Below, in pieces: positions 38,886 to 51,058 of a DNA stretch of 64,000 nt. Every line of letters starts with the position of its first letter. Position 1 is the first letter of the stretch. Below the pieces are notes generated by a model, which was not told the DNA's origin, ran no database searches, and saw nothing but the letters and a program-made list of their open reading frames with translations. Position numbers and translations under genes: made by a program. This DNA comes from Bartonella sp. WD12.1. GTDB taxonomy: Bacteria; Pseudomonadota; Alphaproteobacteria; Rhizobiales; Rhizobiaceae. The DNA is taken from NCBI RefSeq assembly GCF_002022415.1, contig NZ_MUBG01000001.1, forward strand, positions 1,675,424 to 1,739,423, read 5' to 3'.

Positions 38886-39893
38886 AGGGTTATCGCTTGT
38901 TTATTATCTTTTCGATGTACTTCGATAACTTTTAAAACTGTGTGTTTTTATATATCAAACTTTGTGAAAGAGTTTTTTATACTCTTTCACAAGAGTAGAT
39001 AGTGGTTAACAACAATAAAATAAACAGCTTCCTTATTTGAAGGATTTTGCAAGTATTGATAATTGCAATACTATTTTTCTTAAGATGAAGATATTTATGT
39101 TTTGTTGCGTAAGAGCGTGGGTTTAAAATGATTGTATTGTGAAAATCAGTGATAAACTCGTAAACAAGATCATTTTAATAAAAACCATAAAAATAATAGC
39201 TGTTAATTATTACATGCGTTTTTGGCTACTTTCCGTTATGATTAATTTTTAAAGATTAAGTGTAGGCTAGATTTTCTTTCTTAGGTTTTTTCATAAGAAA
39301 AGAAGCTTTAATCTGGTTACTAAAATAAAAGCTTTTCCAGAAATATACGGAACAAATATGGCAGATTCTGGAACAGTAACGACCATAAAAACATATCAGA
39401 AATGTTATGAAATTTATTTTCAAGACTGAGTGGTGGTGTGAACGAAACAATAAAATATTGTACCTATCTATTATAGATTGTGATACTCAAAATCAAAATA
39501 CAAGGCTGTGATTTTGGGTAATTTATCACTAATATAATTTATCTATTTTATCATTGAAGTGATGTTTGCTAGTTGATTTTTGTTAATGACAATTTATGTA
39601 TTTAACCTATTTAGACAAATCCCAGAAGCTATTTTTAGTGAAAACCACGGTATTTATCAAATTGTAAAAACACACTATCATAAGTAAAGGTTTAGTTTGT
39701 TTGCAGAAGAGACGGAATTTGACATTGGTAGATTTTAAGAAGTTTAGTTACTAAGACGATTATAATTTAAAAGTTTGTACTTATTATTCATTGAGTACCT
39801 TAATTGAATCAAAAAACAATCAATATTAATTTGGGTTAAGTTGAAGGAAATCATATTTTTCAAGATAACAACAGTGGCACATTGGGTTCTTTC
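38886..39893. other. About 1 kb without a gene, after hslU
   Basis: The longest non-coding stretch in the window. It starts with a perfect hairpin (38962-38992) and ends with the pnp terminator. Between them the sequence is AT-rich with stops in all frames; a 64-codon minus frame at 39256-39450 has no family likeness. No tRNA or small-RNA signature was recognised. Both flanking genes are convergent, so no promoter is expected, which makes the length notable. Confidence 0.55.
38962..38992 (+). terminator. Hairpin downstream of hslVU
   Basis: Perfect 12-bp inverted repeat TTGTGAAAGAGT/ACTCTTTCACAA with a 7-nt T-rich loop, 77 bp past the hslU stop. There is no T run after the stem, so it may be a transcript-end stabiliser instead of a classic terminator. 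Confidence 0.55.
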
Positions 39894-39931
39894 AAAAAAA
39901 ATGCTATCCTAACGTGAGGATAGCATTTTTT
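39894..39931 (-). terminator. Intrinsic terminator of pnp
   Basis: Perfect 10-bp stem ATGCTATCCT/AGGATAGCAT with a 6-nt loop, flanked by A7 on one side and T6 on the other, so it has a uridine tract in either direction. It lies about 22 bp past the pnp stop. Confidence 0.88.
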
Positions 39932-39953
39932 ATCATGGATAATAAGCAAAAGC

Positions 39954-42155
39954 TCAATTTTCTTTTTTCTTACTGCGACGTTTGCGTTCAGTATTACTTT
40001 TTTTATCAGAACTATTTTCTTTTTCTGACTTTATTGAATCATCGACAGCAATTTCTTTCCCGGTTTGTTGGTCAACAACTTTCATCGATAATCGAATTTT
40101 ACCGCGTTCATCAAAACCCATTAATTTAACCCAAACTTTATCACCCTCTTTAACGATATCAGTTGTTTTTTCTACGCGTTCTGATGCCAGTTGGGAAATA
40201 TGGACGAGTCCATCGCGTGAACCAAAAAAGTTCACAAATGCACCAAATTCTGCGGTTTTTACAACTGTTCCTTGATAAATAGCACCAATTTCGGGCTCAT
40301 CAACAATCGAATGAATCCAACGTTTTGCTGCTTCAATGGCTTTAGCATCGGTAGAAGCAATCTTAATTGCCCCATTATCTTCAATATTAATTTTAGCTCC
40401 AGTTTGTTCAACGATTTCCCGAATTACTTTTCCACCAGAACCAATAACATCGCGAATTTTATCTACAGGAATGTTCATCATTTCTATACGTGGAGAAAAC
40501 TCGCTTAGTTCATCACGTGCACTGGTTAAGGCTTTTGACATTTCATTGAGAATATGGATTCGACCATCTTTGGCTTGCTCAAGTGCTATTTTCATAATTT
40601 CTTCGGTAATACCATCAATTTTAATGTCCATTTGCAAAGATGTGATACCGTTTTTTGTACCTGCTACTTTAAAGTCCATATCACCAAGATGATCTTCATC
40701 ACCTAAAATATCAGACAAAATAGCAAAACGTTCACCTTCTTTAATCAAGCCCATTGCAATACCTGCAACAGGGCGAGCCAAAGGAACACCTGCATCCATA
40801 AGCGCAAGTGAAGTCCCGCAGACAGTTGCCATTGAAGATGATCCATTAGATTCAGTAATTTCCGATACAGCACGAATAGTGTAAGGGAAAGAGTCTTTTG
40901 TTGGCAATATTGGGTGAATAGCACGCCATGCCAATTTACCATGACCAATTTCTCGACGACCAGGAGAACTAATACGTCCTGTTTCACCTACTGAAAAAGG
41001 TGGAAAATTGTAGTGGAGTAAGAATGTTTCTTTGTACGTTCCTGTTAATGAGTCAATGTATTGTTCGTCTTCACTAGTTCCCAAGGTTGCGATAACAAGT
41101 GCTTGTGTTTCACCACGGGTAAACAGCGCTGACCCATGTGCACGAGGTAAAATACCAACTTCTGATTGAATTGAACGTACAGTTGAAAGGGTGCGTCCAT
41201 CAATGCGTTTTCCAGTATCAAGAATATTTTGGCGAACAATTTTAGCCTGTAAATGCTTGAAAACAGTGGCAATTTGATCAGCATTAAATTCACAATTTTC
41301 CTCTATTTTCGACATAAATTTGTCGACAACGTTTGCCTTAATAGCGTCAATTGCGGTATGACGTTCTTGTTTATCGGTGATTGTGTAAGCTTTTTGGAGG
41401 TCTTTTTCGACCATTTCAAGCATAGTTGTTTCAAGGTCAGATAAATCTTCTGGAATGAAATCGCGCGGTTCTTTTGCAGCAACTTCGGCAAGTTTAATGA
41501 TAGCGTCAATAACTGGTTGAAAACCTTTTTGACCAAATATAACAGCACCAAGCATGACATCTTCAGGTAATTCTTGGGCTTCTGATTCAACCATTAACAC
41601 GGCATTTTCTGTTCCAGCGACGACAAGATCAAGTTTTGATTCGGGCATTTCATCAATGTGAGGATTGAGAACATATTGTCCATTACAATAACCAACTCTT
41701 GCACCAGCAATAGGACCTACAAAAGGAATGCCTGATAAAGTTAATGCAGCAGAGGATGCAATCATAGCAAGAATATCAGGGTTGTTTTCTAAATCATGCT
41801 GTATAACAGAGGCAATGACTTGAGTGTCATTCTTATAACCGTCGACAAAAAGAGGACGAATCGGACGATCAATCAAACGTGAAATCAATGTTTCATTTTC
41901 ACTCGGCCGACTTTCGCGTTTGAAATAGCCGCCTGGTATTTTACCGACAGCATAGGTTTTTTCTTGATAATTGACGGTTAATGGAAAAAAATCTTGATCT
42001 GGTTTTGGATTTTTTGCTGAAACGACGGTTGCCAAGACGATGGTTTCACCGTAGGTTGCAATAACTGCACCATCAGCTTGACGTGCAATTTTTCCTGTTT
42101 CGAGGATGAGTGGCCGACCGGCCCATTCAATTTCTACCTTATGGGTTTTAAACAT
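39954..42155 (-). CDS. pnp: Polyribonucleotide nucleotidyltransferase (PNPase)
   Basis: Phosphorolytic 3'-5' exoribonuclease, part of the RNA degradosome. 733 aa: first RNase PH domain (about 10-145), all-helical linker, second catalytic RNase PH domain ([39 protein letters not shown]), KH domain ([12 protein letters not shown]) and S1 domain ([30 protein letters not shown]), with a Lys/Arg-rich tail. It follows rpsO, as in most bacteria. Confidence 0.98.
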   Translation of the reverse strand: MFKTHKVEIEWAGRPLILETGKIARQADGAVIATYGETIVLATVVSAKNPKPDQDFFPLTVNYQEKTYAVGKIPGGYFKRESRPSENETLISRLIDRPIRPLFVDGYKNDTQVIASVIQHDLENNPDILAMIASSAALTLSGIPFVGPIAGARVGYCNGQYVLNPHIDEMPESKLDLVVAGTENAVLMVESEAQELPEDVMLGAVIFGQKGFQPVIDAIIKLAEVAAKEPRDFIPEDLSDLETTMLEMVEKDLQKAYTITDKQERHTAIDAIKANVVDKFMSKIEENCEFNADQIATVFKHLQAKIVRQNILDTGKRIDGRTLSTVRSIQSEVGILPRAHGSALFTRGETQALVIATLGTSEDEQYIDSLTGTYKETFLLHYNFPPFSVGETGRISSPGRREIGHGKLAWRAIHPILPTKDSFPYTIRAVSEITESNGSSSMATVCGTSLALMDAGVPLARPVAGIAMGLIKEGERFAILSDILGDEDHLGDMDFKVAGTKNGITSLQMDIKIDGITEEIMKIALEQAKDGRIHILNEMSKALTSARDELSEFSPRIEMMNIPVDKIRDVIGSGGKVIREIVEQTGAKINIEDNGAIKIASTDAKAIEAAKRWIHSIVDEPEIGAIYQGTVVKTAEFGAFVNFFGSRDGLVHISQLASERVEKTTDIVKEGDKVWVKLMGFDERGKIRLSMKVVDQQTGKEIAVDDSIKSEKENSSDKKSNTERKRRSKKKEN

Positions 42156-42347
42156 TTTTTATCCTTAATGGCCAGTGTTCACGTTCTAGTTTTGTATGTT
42201 TACTTTTAAATGCGGGCAAGACAACAAGATGCTTCTGTTTTTTTCGCAAAGATAAGAATAAATCACAATTGAGATATGAAGCAACTGGCAATCCTGCCGT
42301 ATGAAAATTTTTTATCAATTTTGAAGATGAAAGCAGTAAGCCGACAT

Positions 42348-42379
42348 AAATGGATGTTTTTTGTAAAAAACATCCATTT
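42348..42379. other. Long hairpin between rpsO and pnp
   Basis: AAATGGATGTTTTTT and AAAAAACATCCATTT form a perfect 15-bp inverted repeat separated by 2 nt, just after the rpsO stop. It could end part of the rpsO transcripts or be an RNase III processing site in the pnp leader, as known for E. coli pnp. Which of these applies is not decided by sequence. Confidence 0.6.
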
Positions 42380-42387
42380 ACTTTGTT

Positions 42388-42657
42388 TTAGCGACGCAAA
42401 CCTAATTTTCCGATCAATACCTGATAGCGATCTTGGTCAATTTCTTTAAGGTAATCAAGAAGGCGACGGCGTTTAGAAACCATCTTTAAAAGGCCACGAC
42501 GAGAATGATTGTCCTTTTTGTGAGATTTAAAATGATTAGTTAAATTAGAAATACGTTCAGAAAGAACAGCAACTTGCACTTCTGGCGAGCCTGTATCACC
42601 GGTTTTAGTTGCATATTCTGTAATGAGAGCGTGTTTACGTTCAGCTGTAATCGACAT
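42388..42657 (-). CDS. rpsO: 30S ribosomal protein S15
   Basis: Binds 16S rRNA at the central-domain junction and helps form bridge B4. 89 aa from ATG 42657 (MSITAERK), with AAAGGA 7 bp upstream; the ATG just before it would add one Met. Conserved [30 protein letters not shown] and RRRLLDYLK. Normally follows truB directly; here an MFS gene on the other strand lies between. Confidence 0.97.
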   Translation of the reverse strand: MSITAERKHALITEYATKTGDTGSPEVQVAVLSERISNLTNHFKSHKKDNHSRRGLLKMVSKRRRLLDYLKEIDQDRYQVLIGKLGLRR

Positions 42658-42954
42658 CATATCATCCTTTCAAAAAATGAGGAAACAACAGTCACCCATA
42701 GCCGAGATGTCGTCCAGCGAGGGTCTATGAAAACCAAGAAGAACAAAAATTCTTACTTGCTTTGGCATTTATATAAGAAAGAAGAACAAAATACTAGCCC
42801 TTGAAAGTATATTGAAGATCTTCTTTAGAAATAAAGTTGTTTAGTTTAAGGCTATTTTATGAAATATGGCATATCTATTTGAGAGAAAGATTGCAGCTTT
42901 GCGCAATGTGTTTATGGTAAAAAGAAGATTAGACTGCCGATTTGGAGACAAAAG

Positions 42955-44583
42955 ATGCAGAAAATTCTAACGTTAAAGCTTTTTCGAAATTCAGTGTTTC
43001 GAAATTTATGGTCAGCGACTCTCATTTTTAATTTAGGAGTTGTTATACAAGCTGTAGGGGCAAGTTGGCTGATGACTTTGATTAGTTCATCGCATTTCAT
43101 GGTTGGGCTTGTTCAAGGTGCTACAGTATTACCGCTTGTTGTTTTTTCTCTGATGGCAGGAGCATTAGCCGATAATTTTAATCGGCGTCAGATTATGTTA
43201 TTTGCACAAATAGTTATGATAATTGTATCAATTAATTTGACTGTTTTATCCTATTTAGGATTGATAACGCCTTGGCTTTTACTGTGCTTTACATTTTTGA
43301 TTGGATGTGGGCTTGCTTTTCATAATCCTGCTTGGCAAGCAACAATGGGGGATATTGTAAGTAGAGAAAATATCCCTACTGCTGTTACTCTAAATAGTAT
43401 TGGCTTTAATTTAATGCGCAGTATAGGTCCTGCTATCGGAGGAGCTGTTATTGCTACTCTAGGTGGAACGGTTGCTTTTTTATTAAATGCTATGAGTTAT
43501 ATTCCTTTAACGAGTGCTTTATTTTTATGGAAACCCAACTATAAGACCAATACATTACCATTGCCGCGAGAGAAATTTTTAGGGGCTATAGCAGATGGTT
43601 TGCGTTATGTTGTGATGTCGCCTAATCTTTTAAGCGTTATGGCCAGAGCATTTCTTTTTGGTATCGGGACGATTTCGGTTTCTGCTCTGTTACCAATTGT
43701 TGCATGTGACATTCTTGGGGGAAGTGCCCTTCTCTATGGTACGTTACTTGGTTGTTTTGGTATAGGTGCGATTACAGCTGGCTTTGTTAATTCGTATATA
43801 CGGCATTGTTTTAATTCAGAAACAATTGTTGCGACTTCATTTATTGGCTTTTCTTTTGTTTGCTTTGTTTTAGCAGTAAGTCGTTCAATTGTTGTAAGCC
43901 ATCTTGTTTTATTTCCTGCTGGTTTATTTTGGGTTTTAGCGTTGTCGCTGTTTAATACATCTGTGCAACTTTCCACACCACGTTGGGTTGTTGCGCGTGC
44001 TTTAGCACTTTATCAAACTGCATCTTATGGTGGTATGGCAGTTGGTAGTGTGATCTGGGGTGTATTTGCTGATGCTTATTCTCCAACAGTGGCTTTGAGT
44101 GTTTGTGCTCTCTTTTTAATTTTAGGAGCTCTTGCGGGTATAAAGTTTAAAATCCAAGAAATTCCTCAGATAGATTTTGATCCACTTGATCAATTTAAAG
44201 AACCACAAGTTTTGCTTGACTTGGAAGCATGTAGTGGTCCTATCATGATTATGATTGATTATCAAATCAATGAAAATGATCTCAAAGAATTTCTTGAAGT
44301 TATGGCACGTCGTCGTCATATTCGTCGACGTGATGGCGCTCGCCAATGGGTTCTTGTACGTAATCTTGGAAAACCTGGCTGTTGGACAGAAGTTTATCAT
44401 ATGCCAACATGGGTAGATTATCTACGCCATAATTATCGTGCTATAAAAGCAGATGCAGAAGTGAATAAACATCTTAGTCGATTAAATTGTGCACCCGATG
44501 GTATAAGAATACATCGTATGATTGAGTGGCAAACAATACCACAGGCTGATGAGGTATATTTGAAGCTTTCTACAGAGCAATGA
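42955..44583 (+). CDS. MFS transporter (EntS/MFS_3 type) with C-terminal soluble domain
   Basis: A 542-aa secondary transporter. Residues to about 400 hold 10-12 membrane helices with MFS marks (FSLMAGALADNFNRRQIML, the loop 2-3 motif; NPAWQATMGDIV; LNSIGFNLMRSIGPAIGGA). From about 410 a soluble domain of about 130 residues follows (IMIMIDYQINENDLKEFLEVM), as in the MFS_3 group, where it resembles a dimeric monooxygenase fold. Substrate unknown; relatives export siderophores or drugs. It splits the usual truB-rpsO pair on the opposite strand. Confidence 0.85.
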   Translation: MQKILTLKLFRNSVFRNLWSATLIFNLGVVIQAVGASWLMTLISSSHFMVGLVQGATVLPLVVFSLMAGALADNFNRRQIMLFAQIVMIIVSINLTVLSYLGLITPWLLLCFTFLIGCGLAFHNPAWQATMGDIVSRENIPTAVTLNSIGFNLMRSIGPAIGGAVIATLGGTVAFLLNAMSYIPLTSALFLWKPNYKTNTLPLPREKFLGAIADGLRYVVMSPNLLSVMARAFLFGIGTISVSALLPIVACDILGGSALLYGTLLGCFGIGAITAGFVNSYIRHCFNSETIVATSFIGFSFVCFVLAVSRSIVVSHLVLFPAGLFWVLALSLFNTSVQLSTPRWVVARALALYQTASYGGMAVGSVIWGVFADAYSPTVALSVCALFLILGALAGIKFKIQEIPQIDFDPLDQFKEPQVLLDLEACSGPIMIMIDYQINENDLKEFLEVMARRRHIRRRDGARQWVLVRNLGKPGCWTEVYHMPTWVDYLRHNYRAIKADAEVNKHLSRLNCAPDGIRIHRMIEWQTIPQADEVYLKLSTEQ

Positions 44584-44691
44584 TTTTAGTAGAACGGTTT
44601 GGATATAAAGTGGTAAAATGGACCAATTATTTGTAATAAGTGTAGGAAAATACTTTGTTCCATAAAGAGGTTATCGCAGATAGAAAGAAGT

Positions 44692-45654
44692 TCATCTATT
44701 TGTGAAAATACGTTTTGGTTTGAATTGGTTTTTTTCAATAGTACCTATAGCGAGAAGTTGGTCTTTGTGGATTATACAAACATCATTTTCATCAATACAT
44801 GCATTTTGATTACGTAAGAGTACTGGATTGCCCGTTTTTAAATGCTGTACTTGATTTTCGCTTATGGTGTAATGAGGTAAGTGAACTAATGCGGCCTTTG
44901 TTTCAGTTAGTAGTTCATCAAGTATAGAGAAATCCCGTTTGGAAAATGCATAATTTTCTCCTTTTTCGTCTTTATGTATTACAGCTGCCTCTAATTTACT
45001 CCATGGAATGAGATCATTTTCATTAAAAGGAGCCACTGCGACACGGCGTAAGTCAGCAATATATCCATAACAACCAAGGTCACGTCCCATATCGCGCGCT
45101 AAGGAGCGTACATATGTTCCTTTTCCGCATGTTATTTCAAAAATGGAATGTCCTTGTGTGGTGGTTCCAGTAAGTTTGAGGGATTCAATTTTCACTTCGC
45201 GGGGTGGAATTTCAACAATCTCGCCTGCACGGGCTAGATCATAAGCACGATTACCGGCAATTTTAATTGCAGAAAATTTTGGAGGTGTTTGTAAAATAAC
45301 ACCTGTATATTTGGGTAAAAGGGCGAGGATATCTTCTTGTGTTGGACGTTGAATCGCTGTTTTAATTACTTCACCTTCGAGATCATCTGTTGAACGCTCT
45401 TCTCCCCAAGCTACATGAAAGTGATAGGTTTTGATACCTTCCATAACATAAGGAATAGTTTTGGTTGCTTCACCTAATGCAATAGGTAACATACCAGAAG
45501 CAAGTGGATCAAGTGTACCTGCATGCCCTGCTTTTTGTGCATTAAAGAGCCATTTGATTTGTGAGACAGCTTCTGTTGATCTCATTCCTTTTGGTTTGTC
45601 AAGAATTATCCAACCAGAGATAGAACGACCTTTTTTTTTGCGTTGTTGTGCCAT
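44692..45654 (-). CDS. truB: tRNA pseudouridine-55 synthase TruB
   Basis: Makes the universal pseudouridine in the T-loop of tRNA. 320 aa: [14 protein letters not shown], catalytic Asp in [41 protein letters not shown] and [12 protein letters not shown]. The C terminus carries a PUA-like part. It starts 6 bp after rbfA on the minus strand and is the last gene of the rimP-nusA-infB-rbfA-truB group. Confidence 0.97.
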   Translation of the reverse strand: MAQQRKKKGRSISGWIILDKPKGMRSTEAVSQIKWLFNAQKAGHAGTLDPLASGMLPIALGEATKTIPYVMEGIKTYHFHVAWGEERSTDDLEGEVIKTAIQRPTQEDILALLPKYTGVILQTPPKFSAIKIAGNRAYDLARAGEIVEIPPREVKIESLKLTGTTTQGHSIFEITCGKGTYVRSLARDMGRDLGCYGYIADLRRVAVAPFNENDLIPWSKLEAAVIHKDEKGENYAFSKRDFSILDELLTETKAALVHLPHYTISENQVQHLKTGNPVLLRNQNACIDENDVCIIHKDQLLAIGTIEKNQFKPKRIFTNR

Positions 45655-45660
45655 GCTCTT

Positions 45661-46077
45661 TTAATTTTCAGGCTCGTTATTATAAAGAAGATCGCGTGCT
45701 ACTTCAGGTGAATGGAGTAGAGCATCAATTTTTGAAAAATTATCAAAACTATTATCAAACCGAAAACGTAATTCAGGCATGTATTTCATTTGTCGCAATT
45801 GATGGCTAATTTCTTTACGGATAAAACGACTATGTTTATTTAAAACTTCTATAATAGCAGTATGAGAAATATCGTGAACAATACTGAGTGGAGAAACAAA
45901 GCAAGTAGCAATTTTCAGATCTGCTGACATACGTACTTCAGAGATAGAAATAACAACACCTTTTAAGGCATCATCAAGTAAAATATCTCGTTGTAGTATA
46001 TGAGCTAACACGTGGCGAACTTGTTCTCCCACTCTTAATTGCCGTTGTGATGGACCTGTGTTTTTCATTGAACTCAT
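45661..46077 (-). CDS. rbfA: 30S ribosome-binding factor RbfA
   Basis: Single KH-fold protein that helps mature the 16S rRNA 5' end and supports growth in the cold. 138 aa: [40 protein letters not shown] and [26 protein letters not shown]. It lies 119 bp after infB, with a hairpin terminator between, so it may also have a promoter of its own. Confidence 0.95.
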   Translation of the reverse strand: MSSMKNTGPSQRQLRVGEQVRHVLAHILQRDILLDDALKGVVISISEVRMSADLKIATCFVSPLSIVHDISHTAIIEVLNKHSRFIRKEISHQLRQMKYMPELRFRFDNSFDNFSKIDALLHSPEVARDLLYNNEPEN

Positions 46078-46151
46078 AACCTTTATTACAATTTCTCTTC
46101 TCTTTACTTTTTTAAAAAATTAAAAAGGAAAGAGACACCATTCACCAATCC

Positions 46152-46182
46152 AAAAATTTCTCTCTTTTAATAGAGAGGAAAG
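46152..46182 (-). terminator. Hairpin terminator after infB
   Basis: On the minus strand CTCTCT, a 6-nt loop, AGAGAG, then AAATTTTT. Adjacent TTTCC/GAAA pairs with one bulge extend the stem. It lies 14-44 bp after the infB stop and could lower read-through to rbfA-truB. Confidence 0.6.
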
Positions 46183-46195
46183 TTATCAGGTGATT

Positions 46196-48745
46196 TTATA
46201 ATGTGCGATTAATGTGCTCGACTCGGAAAATTTCAACAATATCGCCGATACGTGTATCTTCATAATTTTCAAATGCTATCCCACATTCTTGGCTAACTTG
46301 CACTTCATTAACTTCATCTTTGAAACGTTTAAGTGTTTTAAGTTTTCCTTCATGAATAACAATATTATCCCGAATGAGACGAACACTTGCTCCCCGTTCT
46401 ATTTTACCTTCTGTAACTCGACAACCAGCAACTTTTCCAATTTTTGTAATATTAAAGACTTCCAAAATTTCAGCATTACCAAGAAACGTTTCACGTTTTT
46501 CTGGTGAAAGTAATCCTGACATGGCCGCTTTGACATCGTCAACAAGATCGTAAATGATGTTATAATAGCGAATTTCGATTCCTTGAGCTGCGGCTAAATC
46601 ACGCACTTGTTTATTAGCTCGGACATTAAAACCAATAACAGCAGAATTAGATGCTGCAGCAAGAGAAATATCACTTTCAGTAATTCCTCCAGTACCAGAA
46701 TGAACAATACGGGCACGTACTTCCTCATTTCCTAGCTTTTCTAATACTGATGCAATCGCTTCAATAGATCCCCGAACATCTCCTTTAATAATAAGCGGAA
46801 ATTCTTTTATGCCAGCGGTTTGCAGTTTTGTCATCATTTGTTCAAGAGAACCACGAGAACCAGCTTTTCGTGCTACAGCTTTATCACGTGCTAATCGTTG
46901 ACGGTATTCAGAAATTTCACGTGCTTTTTCTTCATTCACTACAACGGCAAAACGGTCACCAGCTTGCGGTGTACCTTGCATACCTAAAATTTCGACCGGT
47001 GTAGAAGGACCCGCTTGTTTAATATGGTTACCATGATCATCAATTAAAGCACGAACACGGCCCCATTCATTACCTGCTACGATAATGTTGGAAAGATGCA
47101 ATGCACCTTTTTGAACAAGAACAGTTGCAATGGATCCACGTCCTCTATCAAGTTTTGCTTCAATAACAATACCTTCTGCAGTTCGCTCTGGGTCTGCTTT
47201 CAGGTCAAGAATTTCAGCTTGAAGAAGAATAGCTTCTAGAAGTTTATCAAGATTTTGACCAGTTTTAGCAGAAACTTCAACCTCTAAAGTTTCCCCACCC
47301 ATGGATTCCACGAAAACTTCGTGTTGCATAAGTTCTGTGCGCACTTTTTGTGCATCAGCAGTTGGTTTATCAGTTTTGTTAATGGCAACAATAATAGGCA
47401 CACCAGCAGCTTTTGCATGATTGATTGATTCAATTGTTTGCGGCATAACACTATCATCTGCAGCGATTACCAGAATAGCAATATCAGTAATTTGAGCACC
47501 TCGAGCACGCATGGCTGTAAAGGCAGAGTGTCCGGGTGTATCAATAAAGGTAATCTTCTGTCCATTTTGTTCAATTTGATAAGCACCAATATGTTGCGTA
47601 ATACTACCTGCTTCATTAGATGCAACATTGGCTTTGCGAATAGCATCGAGCAAAGATGTTTTTCCGTGATCGACATGACCCATAATTGTTACCACTGGTG
47701 GACGTTGCCGCATTTTTTGAGGGTCATCAGCTATATTAAAGATACCTTCTTCTACATCTGATTCTGAGACACATTTAACTGTATGACCGAATTCAATAGC
47801 GATAAGCTCAGCAGTATCTACATCAATAACATCGCCGGGCTTCATCATTTGGCCCTGTTTCATCAGAAATTTTATAACATCAACAGAGCGCTCAGCCATA
47901 CGTTGCGCAAGTTCTTGAATGGTAATAGTTTCAGGAAGAATAACTTCACGAGAAATTTTTTCCCGTGGCTCTTGGTTTTGAGCACGTTTAAATTTTTCCT
48001 GTCTGCGGCGCATTGCAGCCATTGAACGGCCACGTGCACTGCCTTCTTCATCTAAGGCACTATTAAGTGTGAGTTTTCCGCGGCGGCGTTCATCGGCACC
48101 TTTTACAGCTTTAGGTGCACGTATTTCTGATTTAGAAAGATTAGCGCGACGGTTACGCTTTTCTTCGTCTTCATTGTCATCTATGGCGCGTTTTTCGATT
48201 GAAGCTGTATTTTTAAACGGGGTAGCTGCCTTTGCTGATTCTATTGGTTCTGTTAGAGAGACTGCAGGAGAAAAAGTTTGAGTTTGTACAGCAGTGTGTT
48301 GAGTGTCTTGCTGTTTCATTTTTTCTTGAGCAGCTTGTAAACGCAAGCTTTCTTCACGTTCTTTGGCACGTCTTTCTTTTTCTTCAGCTTGTTGACGCGT
48401 TATCTGTTCTTGGATTTTTGCTTCTTCTAAAGCACGAAATCTTGCTTCTATTTCAGCTGAAGAAAGATTACTTTGAGCCACAGATTTTTGGGCTATAGGT
48501 TTACTCGTTGCTTTTTCTTCAAACCGCGGTTTGGAGCGTGGTTGAGCCACATGCGGTTTAGTAATTGACAATGATGTCTCAACTTTTTCATCAGGACGTG
48601 TAATTTTACGTCGTTTAGTTTCGACAACTACAGCTTTTGTACGGCCATGACTAAAATTTTGTTTGACCATACTAGTTTCTAGCCCTGTTCGTTTGAGGGT
48701 CAGCGTCTTTTTAGCTGTTATCTTGTCATTATTATTTTCACTCAT
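46196..48745 (-). CDS. infB: Translation initiation factor IF-2
   Basis: GTPase that brings initiator tRNA to the 30S subunit. 849 aa. The first about 330 residues are charged low-complexity sequence with Ala/Glu/Lys/Arg-rich helix (roughly 100-150) and the IF2_N part ([22 protein letters not shown]). G domain: [39 protein letters not shown]-terminal domains C1 and C2 end in [15 protein letters not shown]. It overlaps the ylxR-like gene by 4 bp. Confidence 0.98.
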   Translation of the reverse strand: MSENNNDKITAKKTLTLKRTGLETSMVKQNFSHGRTKAVVVETKRRKITRPDEKVETSLSITKPHVAQPRSKPRFEEKATSKPIAQKSVAQSNLSSAEIEARFRALEEAKIQEQITRQQAEEKERRAKEREESLRLQAAQEKMKQQDTQHTAVQTQTFSPAVSLTEPIESAKAATPFKNTASIEKRAIDDNEDEEKRNRRANLSKSEIRAPKAVKGADERRRGKLTLNSALDEEGSARGRSMAAMRRRQEKFKRAQNQEPREKISREVILPETITIQELAQRMAERSVDVIKFLMKQGQMMKPGDVIDVDTAELIAIEFGHTVKCVSESDVEEGIFNIADDPQKMRQRPPVVTIMGHVDHGKTSLLDAIRKANVASNEAGSITQHIGAYQIEQNGQKITFIDTPGHSAFTAMRARGAQITDIAILVIAADDSVMPQTIESINHAKAAGVPIIVAINKTDKPTADAQKVRTELMQHEVFVESMGGETLEVEVSAKTGQNLDKLLEAILLQAEILDLKADPERTAEGIVIEAKLDRGRGSIATVLVQKGALHLSNIIVAGNEWGRVRALIDDHGNHIKQAGPSTPVEILGMQGTPQAGDRFAVVVNEEKAREISEYRQRLARDKAVARKAGSRGSLEQMMTKLQTAGIKEFPLIIKGDVRGSIEAIASVLEKLGNEEVRARIVHSGTGGITESDISLAAASNSAVIGFNVRANKQVRDLAAAQGIEIRYYNIIYDLVDDVKAAMSGLLSPEKRETFLGNAEILEVFNITKIGKVAGCRVTEGKIERGASVRLIRDNIVIHEGKLKTLKRFKDEVNEVQVSQECGIAFENYEDTRIGDIVEIFRVEHINRTL

Positions 48746-49377
48746 TGTATTTCCTTCACGGCTTTTGCCGTCATCTCACAAGGCTTATTGTATTTCTCGT
48801 TACGATAGGCGATCAATTTGTTTATCGTTTTGCTAAAACCCTCTGCAGATTTTGTATTCAATAAGGCTGCATGTATCACAAGATTAGCTCCAAAAACCAC
48901 ACTCATTTCATCGCTTGTAAATAAAGATAAAACTTTTATATCCTGATTCGTTTTCTGTTGTATTGCATAGATTGCTTGTAAAATTTTCCGTTTACCATCT
49001 TCCGTAGCTTCTTTTGCATGCAACACAAGAGCAACCTGACCAGAGCGGATAGCAGAATCAACTTTGGTTAAACCTGTGACAACAGCACCTGCTTTTCGCG
49101 CCATAGAAAGGCTCCCAAGGGCAGATTTTAGGAGGAGTTTATCCACAATATTAGCAAGATTTGAAGCAACCTCCACATCTGTTTTAAGATTTTTGCTAAA
49201 AGCTTTACGTTTAATTGCTTCTTCAACGGTATTATAATGAGCAGAGACCCAAATACCACGCCCGGGCAAATTAGCTTTAAGATCGGGGATAATTTGATTG
49301 TTTGGACCAACGACAAAGCGAATCAACGCTGTTGTTGAAGCGCTCTTCTTTGTCACAATACAGGTCCGCTCATTCAT
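48742..49377 (-). CDS. YlxR-like RNA-binding protein with L7Ae-like C-terminal domain
   Basis: A 211-aa fusion usual in Alphaproteobacteria. Residues about 3-80 are the DUF448/YlxR fold ([38 protein letters not shown]). The rest, [27 protein letters not shown] onward, is L7Ae/L30e-like and RNA-binding. Lies between nusA and infB, where it likely binds rRNA or nucleoid; the precise job is unsettled. Confidence 0.9.
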   Translation of the reverse strand: MNERTCIVTKKSASTTALIRFVVGPNNQIIPDLKANLPGRGIWVSAHYNTVEEAIKRKAFSKNLKTDVEVASNLANIVDKLLLKSALGSLSMARKAGAVVTGLTKVDSAIRSGQVALVLHAKEATEDGKRKILQAIYAIQQKTNQDIKVLSLFTSDEMSVVFGANLVIHAALLNTKSAEGFSKTINKLIAYRNEKYNKPCEMTAKAVKEIQ

Positions 49378-49395
49378 TTAAAGTGTGTCTCCTAT

Positions 49396-51009
49396 TTAAA
49401 GTGTGTCTTCATCCACGTTATCTGTTTTCTCATTTTCTGTAGAATTTTCTGCGACACAATCAGTTTGACATATCCAACCTGCTTGCACACGTGCAGCTAA
49501 AATCATAGCTTCTGCATCAGTACGTGTAATATCAAATGGGGTTAAGATACCAGAGAAGTTCTGAACTTGACCTCCTTTGCGTTCTCGCCAGCCAATTAAG
49601 TCGTCCACTGCATAACCTGCAAAATCGTCTATTGTTTTAATACCATCTTCGCCAATAGCAACCAACATCGCGTTTGTCATGCCAGGAAGTGATCGCAATT
49701 CATCAGCAACACCAAGTTTTTTACGTTTTTCATCTAATTCTTTTTCTTTGCGTTCTAGGTATTCGCGTGCACGGCTTTGAATTTCTGAAGCAGTTTCATT
49801 ATCAAAACCATCAATAGAAGCGATTTCTTCAAGATCAACATAGGCAATTTCTTCAATTGAAGCAAAACCTTCTGATGCCATAACTTGTCCGACCATTTCG
49901 TCAACATCTAAGGATTCCATGAAAAGCTTACTACGTTCATTAAATTCTTTTTGACGATTTTCGGATTCTTCTTGTTCTGTTAAGATATCAATGCTCCATC
50001 CTGTTAATTGCGAGGCTAAACGAACATTTTGCCCACGTCGCCCAATAGCGAGACTGAGTTGGTCATCAGGAACGACAACTTCAATACGTTCTGCATCTTC
50101 ATCAAGAACGACTTTTGAAACTTCAGCAGGCTGTAATGCATTGACAATAAATGTTGCAGCATCAGGTGACCAAGGAATAATGTCAATTTTTTCTCCTTGC
50201 AATTCTGCAACAACAGCTTGAACCCGACTTCCTCGCATTCCAACGCACGCTCCAACAGGATCAATTGAACCATCACGTGAGACGACAGCAATTTTGGCAC
50301 GCGAACCTGGATCACGTGCAACGGATTTAATTTCTATAATACCATCATAAATTTCTGGCACTTCCATGGTAAAAAGTTTTGCCATAAATTGAGGGTGCGT
50401 ACGCGAAAGGAAAATTTGCGGCCCTCGCTGTTCACGATGTACGTCATTAACAAAAGCACGAATCCGATCTCCATAATGAAAGGACTCACGAGGAATTAGC
50501 TCATCACGCCGTATTATAGCTTCTCCACGTCCTAGATCGACAATAACGTTACCATACTCTACACGCTTGACTGTACCAGAAATTATTTCACCAACTTTAT
50601 TTTTGAATTCTTCAAATTGCTGGTCACGTTCCGCATCACGTACTTTTTGGACAATAACCTGTTTGGCAGATTGTGCTGCAATGCGCCCAAAATCCATAGG
50701 AGGTAAAGGATCACAGAAAAAATCACCAATTTTTATATCAACTTGATGTTTTAAGGCGTCAGATAAAGCGATTTCATTTGTATAATCTTCAACGATATCA
50801 ACAACTTGAAGTAAACGCTGCAATTTAATTTCACCAGTTTTAGAATTAATTTCAGCACGGATATTGGTTTCTTGACCATAACGTGAACGCGCTGCTTTCT
50901 GTATAGCATCAGCCATTGCAGAAATGACAATTTCACGGTCAATTGACTTTTCGCGTGCAACAGCATCTGCGATTTGCAGAAGTTCAAGCCTGTTAGCGCT
51001 TATAGCCAT
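49396..51009 (-). CDS. nusA: Transcription termination/antitermination factor NusA
   Basis: Binds RNA polymerase and nascent RNA in pausing, termination and rRNA antitermination. 537 aa: N-terminal polymerase-binding domain, S1 domain ([20 protein letters not shown]), KH1 ([19 protein letters not shown]) and KH2 ([21 protein letters not shown]), then two C-terminal helix-hairpin-helix repeats ([22 protein letters not shown]). It lies 50 bp after rimP. Confidence 0.97.
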   Translation of the reverse strand: MAISANRLELLQIADAVAREKSIDREIVISAMADAIQKAARSRYGQETNIRAEINSKTGEIKLQRLLQVVDIVEDYTNEIALSDALKHQVDIKIGDFFCDPLPPMDFGRIAAQSAKQVIVQKVRDAERDQQFEEFKNKVGEIISGTVKRVEYGNVIVDLGRGEAIIRRDELIPRESFHYGDRIRAFVNDVHREQRGPQIFLSRTHPQFMAKLFTMEVPEIYDGIIEIKSVARDPGSRAKIAVVSRDGSIDPVGACVGMRGSRVQAVVAELQGEKIDIIPWSPDAATFIVNALQPAEVSKVVLDEDAERIEVVVPDDQLSLAIGRRGQNVRLASQLTGWSIDILTEQEESENRQKEFNERSKLFMESLDVDEMVGQVMASEGFASIEEIAYVDLEEIASIDGFDNETASEIQSRAREYLERKEKELDEKRKKLGVADELRSLPGMTNAMLVAIGEDGIKTIDDFAGYAVDDLIGWRERKGGQVQNFSGILTPFDITRTDAEAMILAARVQAGWICQTDCVAENSTENEKTDNVDEDTL

Positions 51010-51058
51010 AGATTTTCTCCTTTTTTATACCATCCAAGCGGAATGATTCTAATTAACA

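Noticed and set aside
39256..39450. 64-codon minus-strand frame after hslU
   Set aside because: Composition is Phe, His, Ser and Lys rich as expected by chance in AT-rich DNA; no family match.
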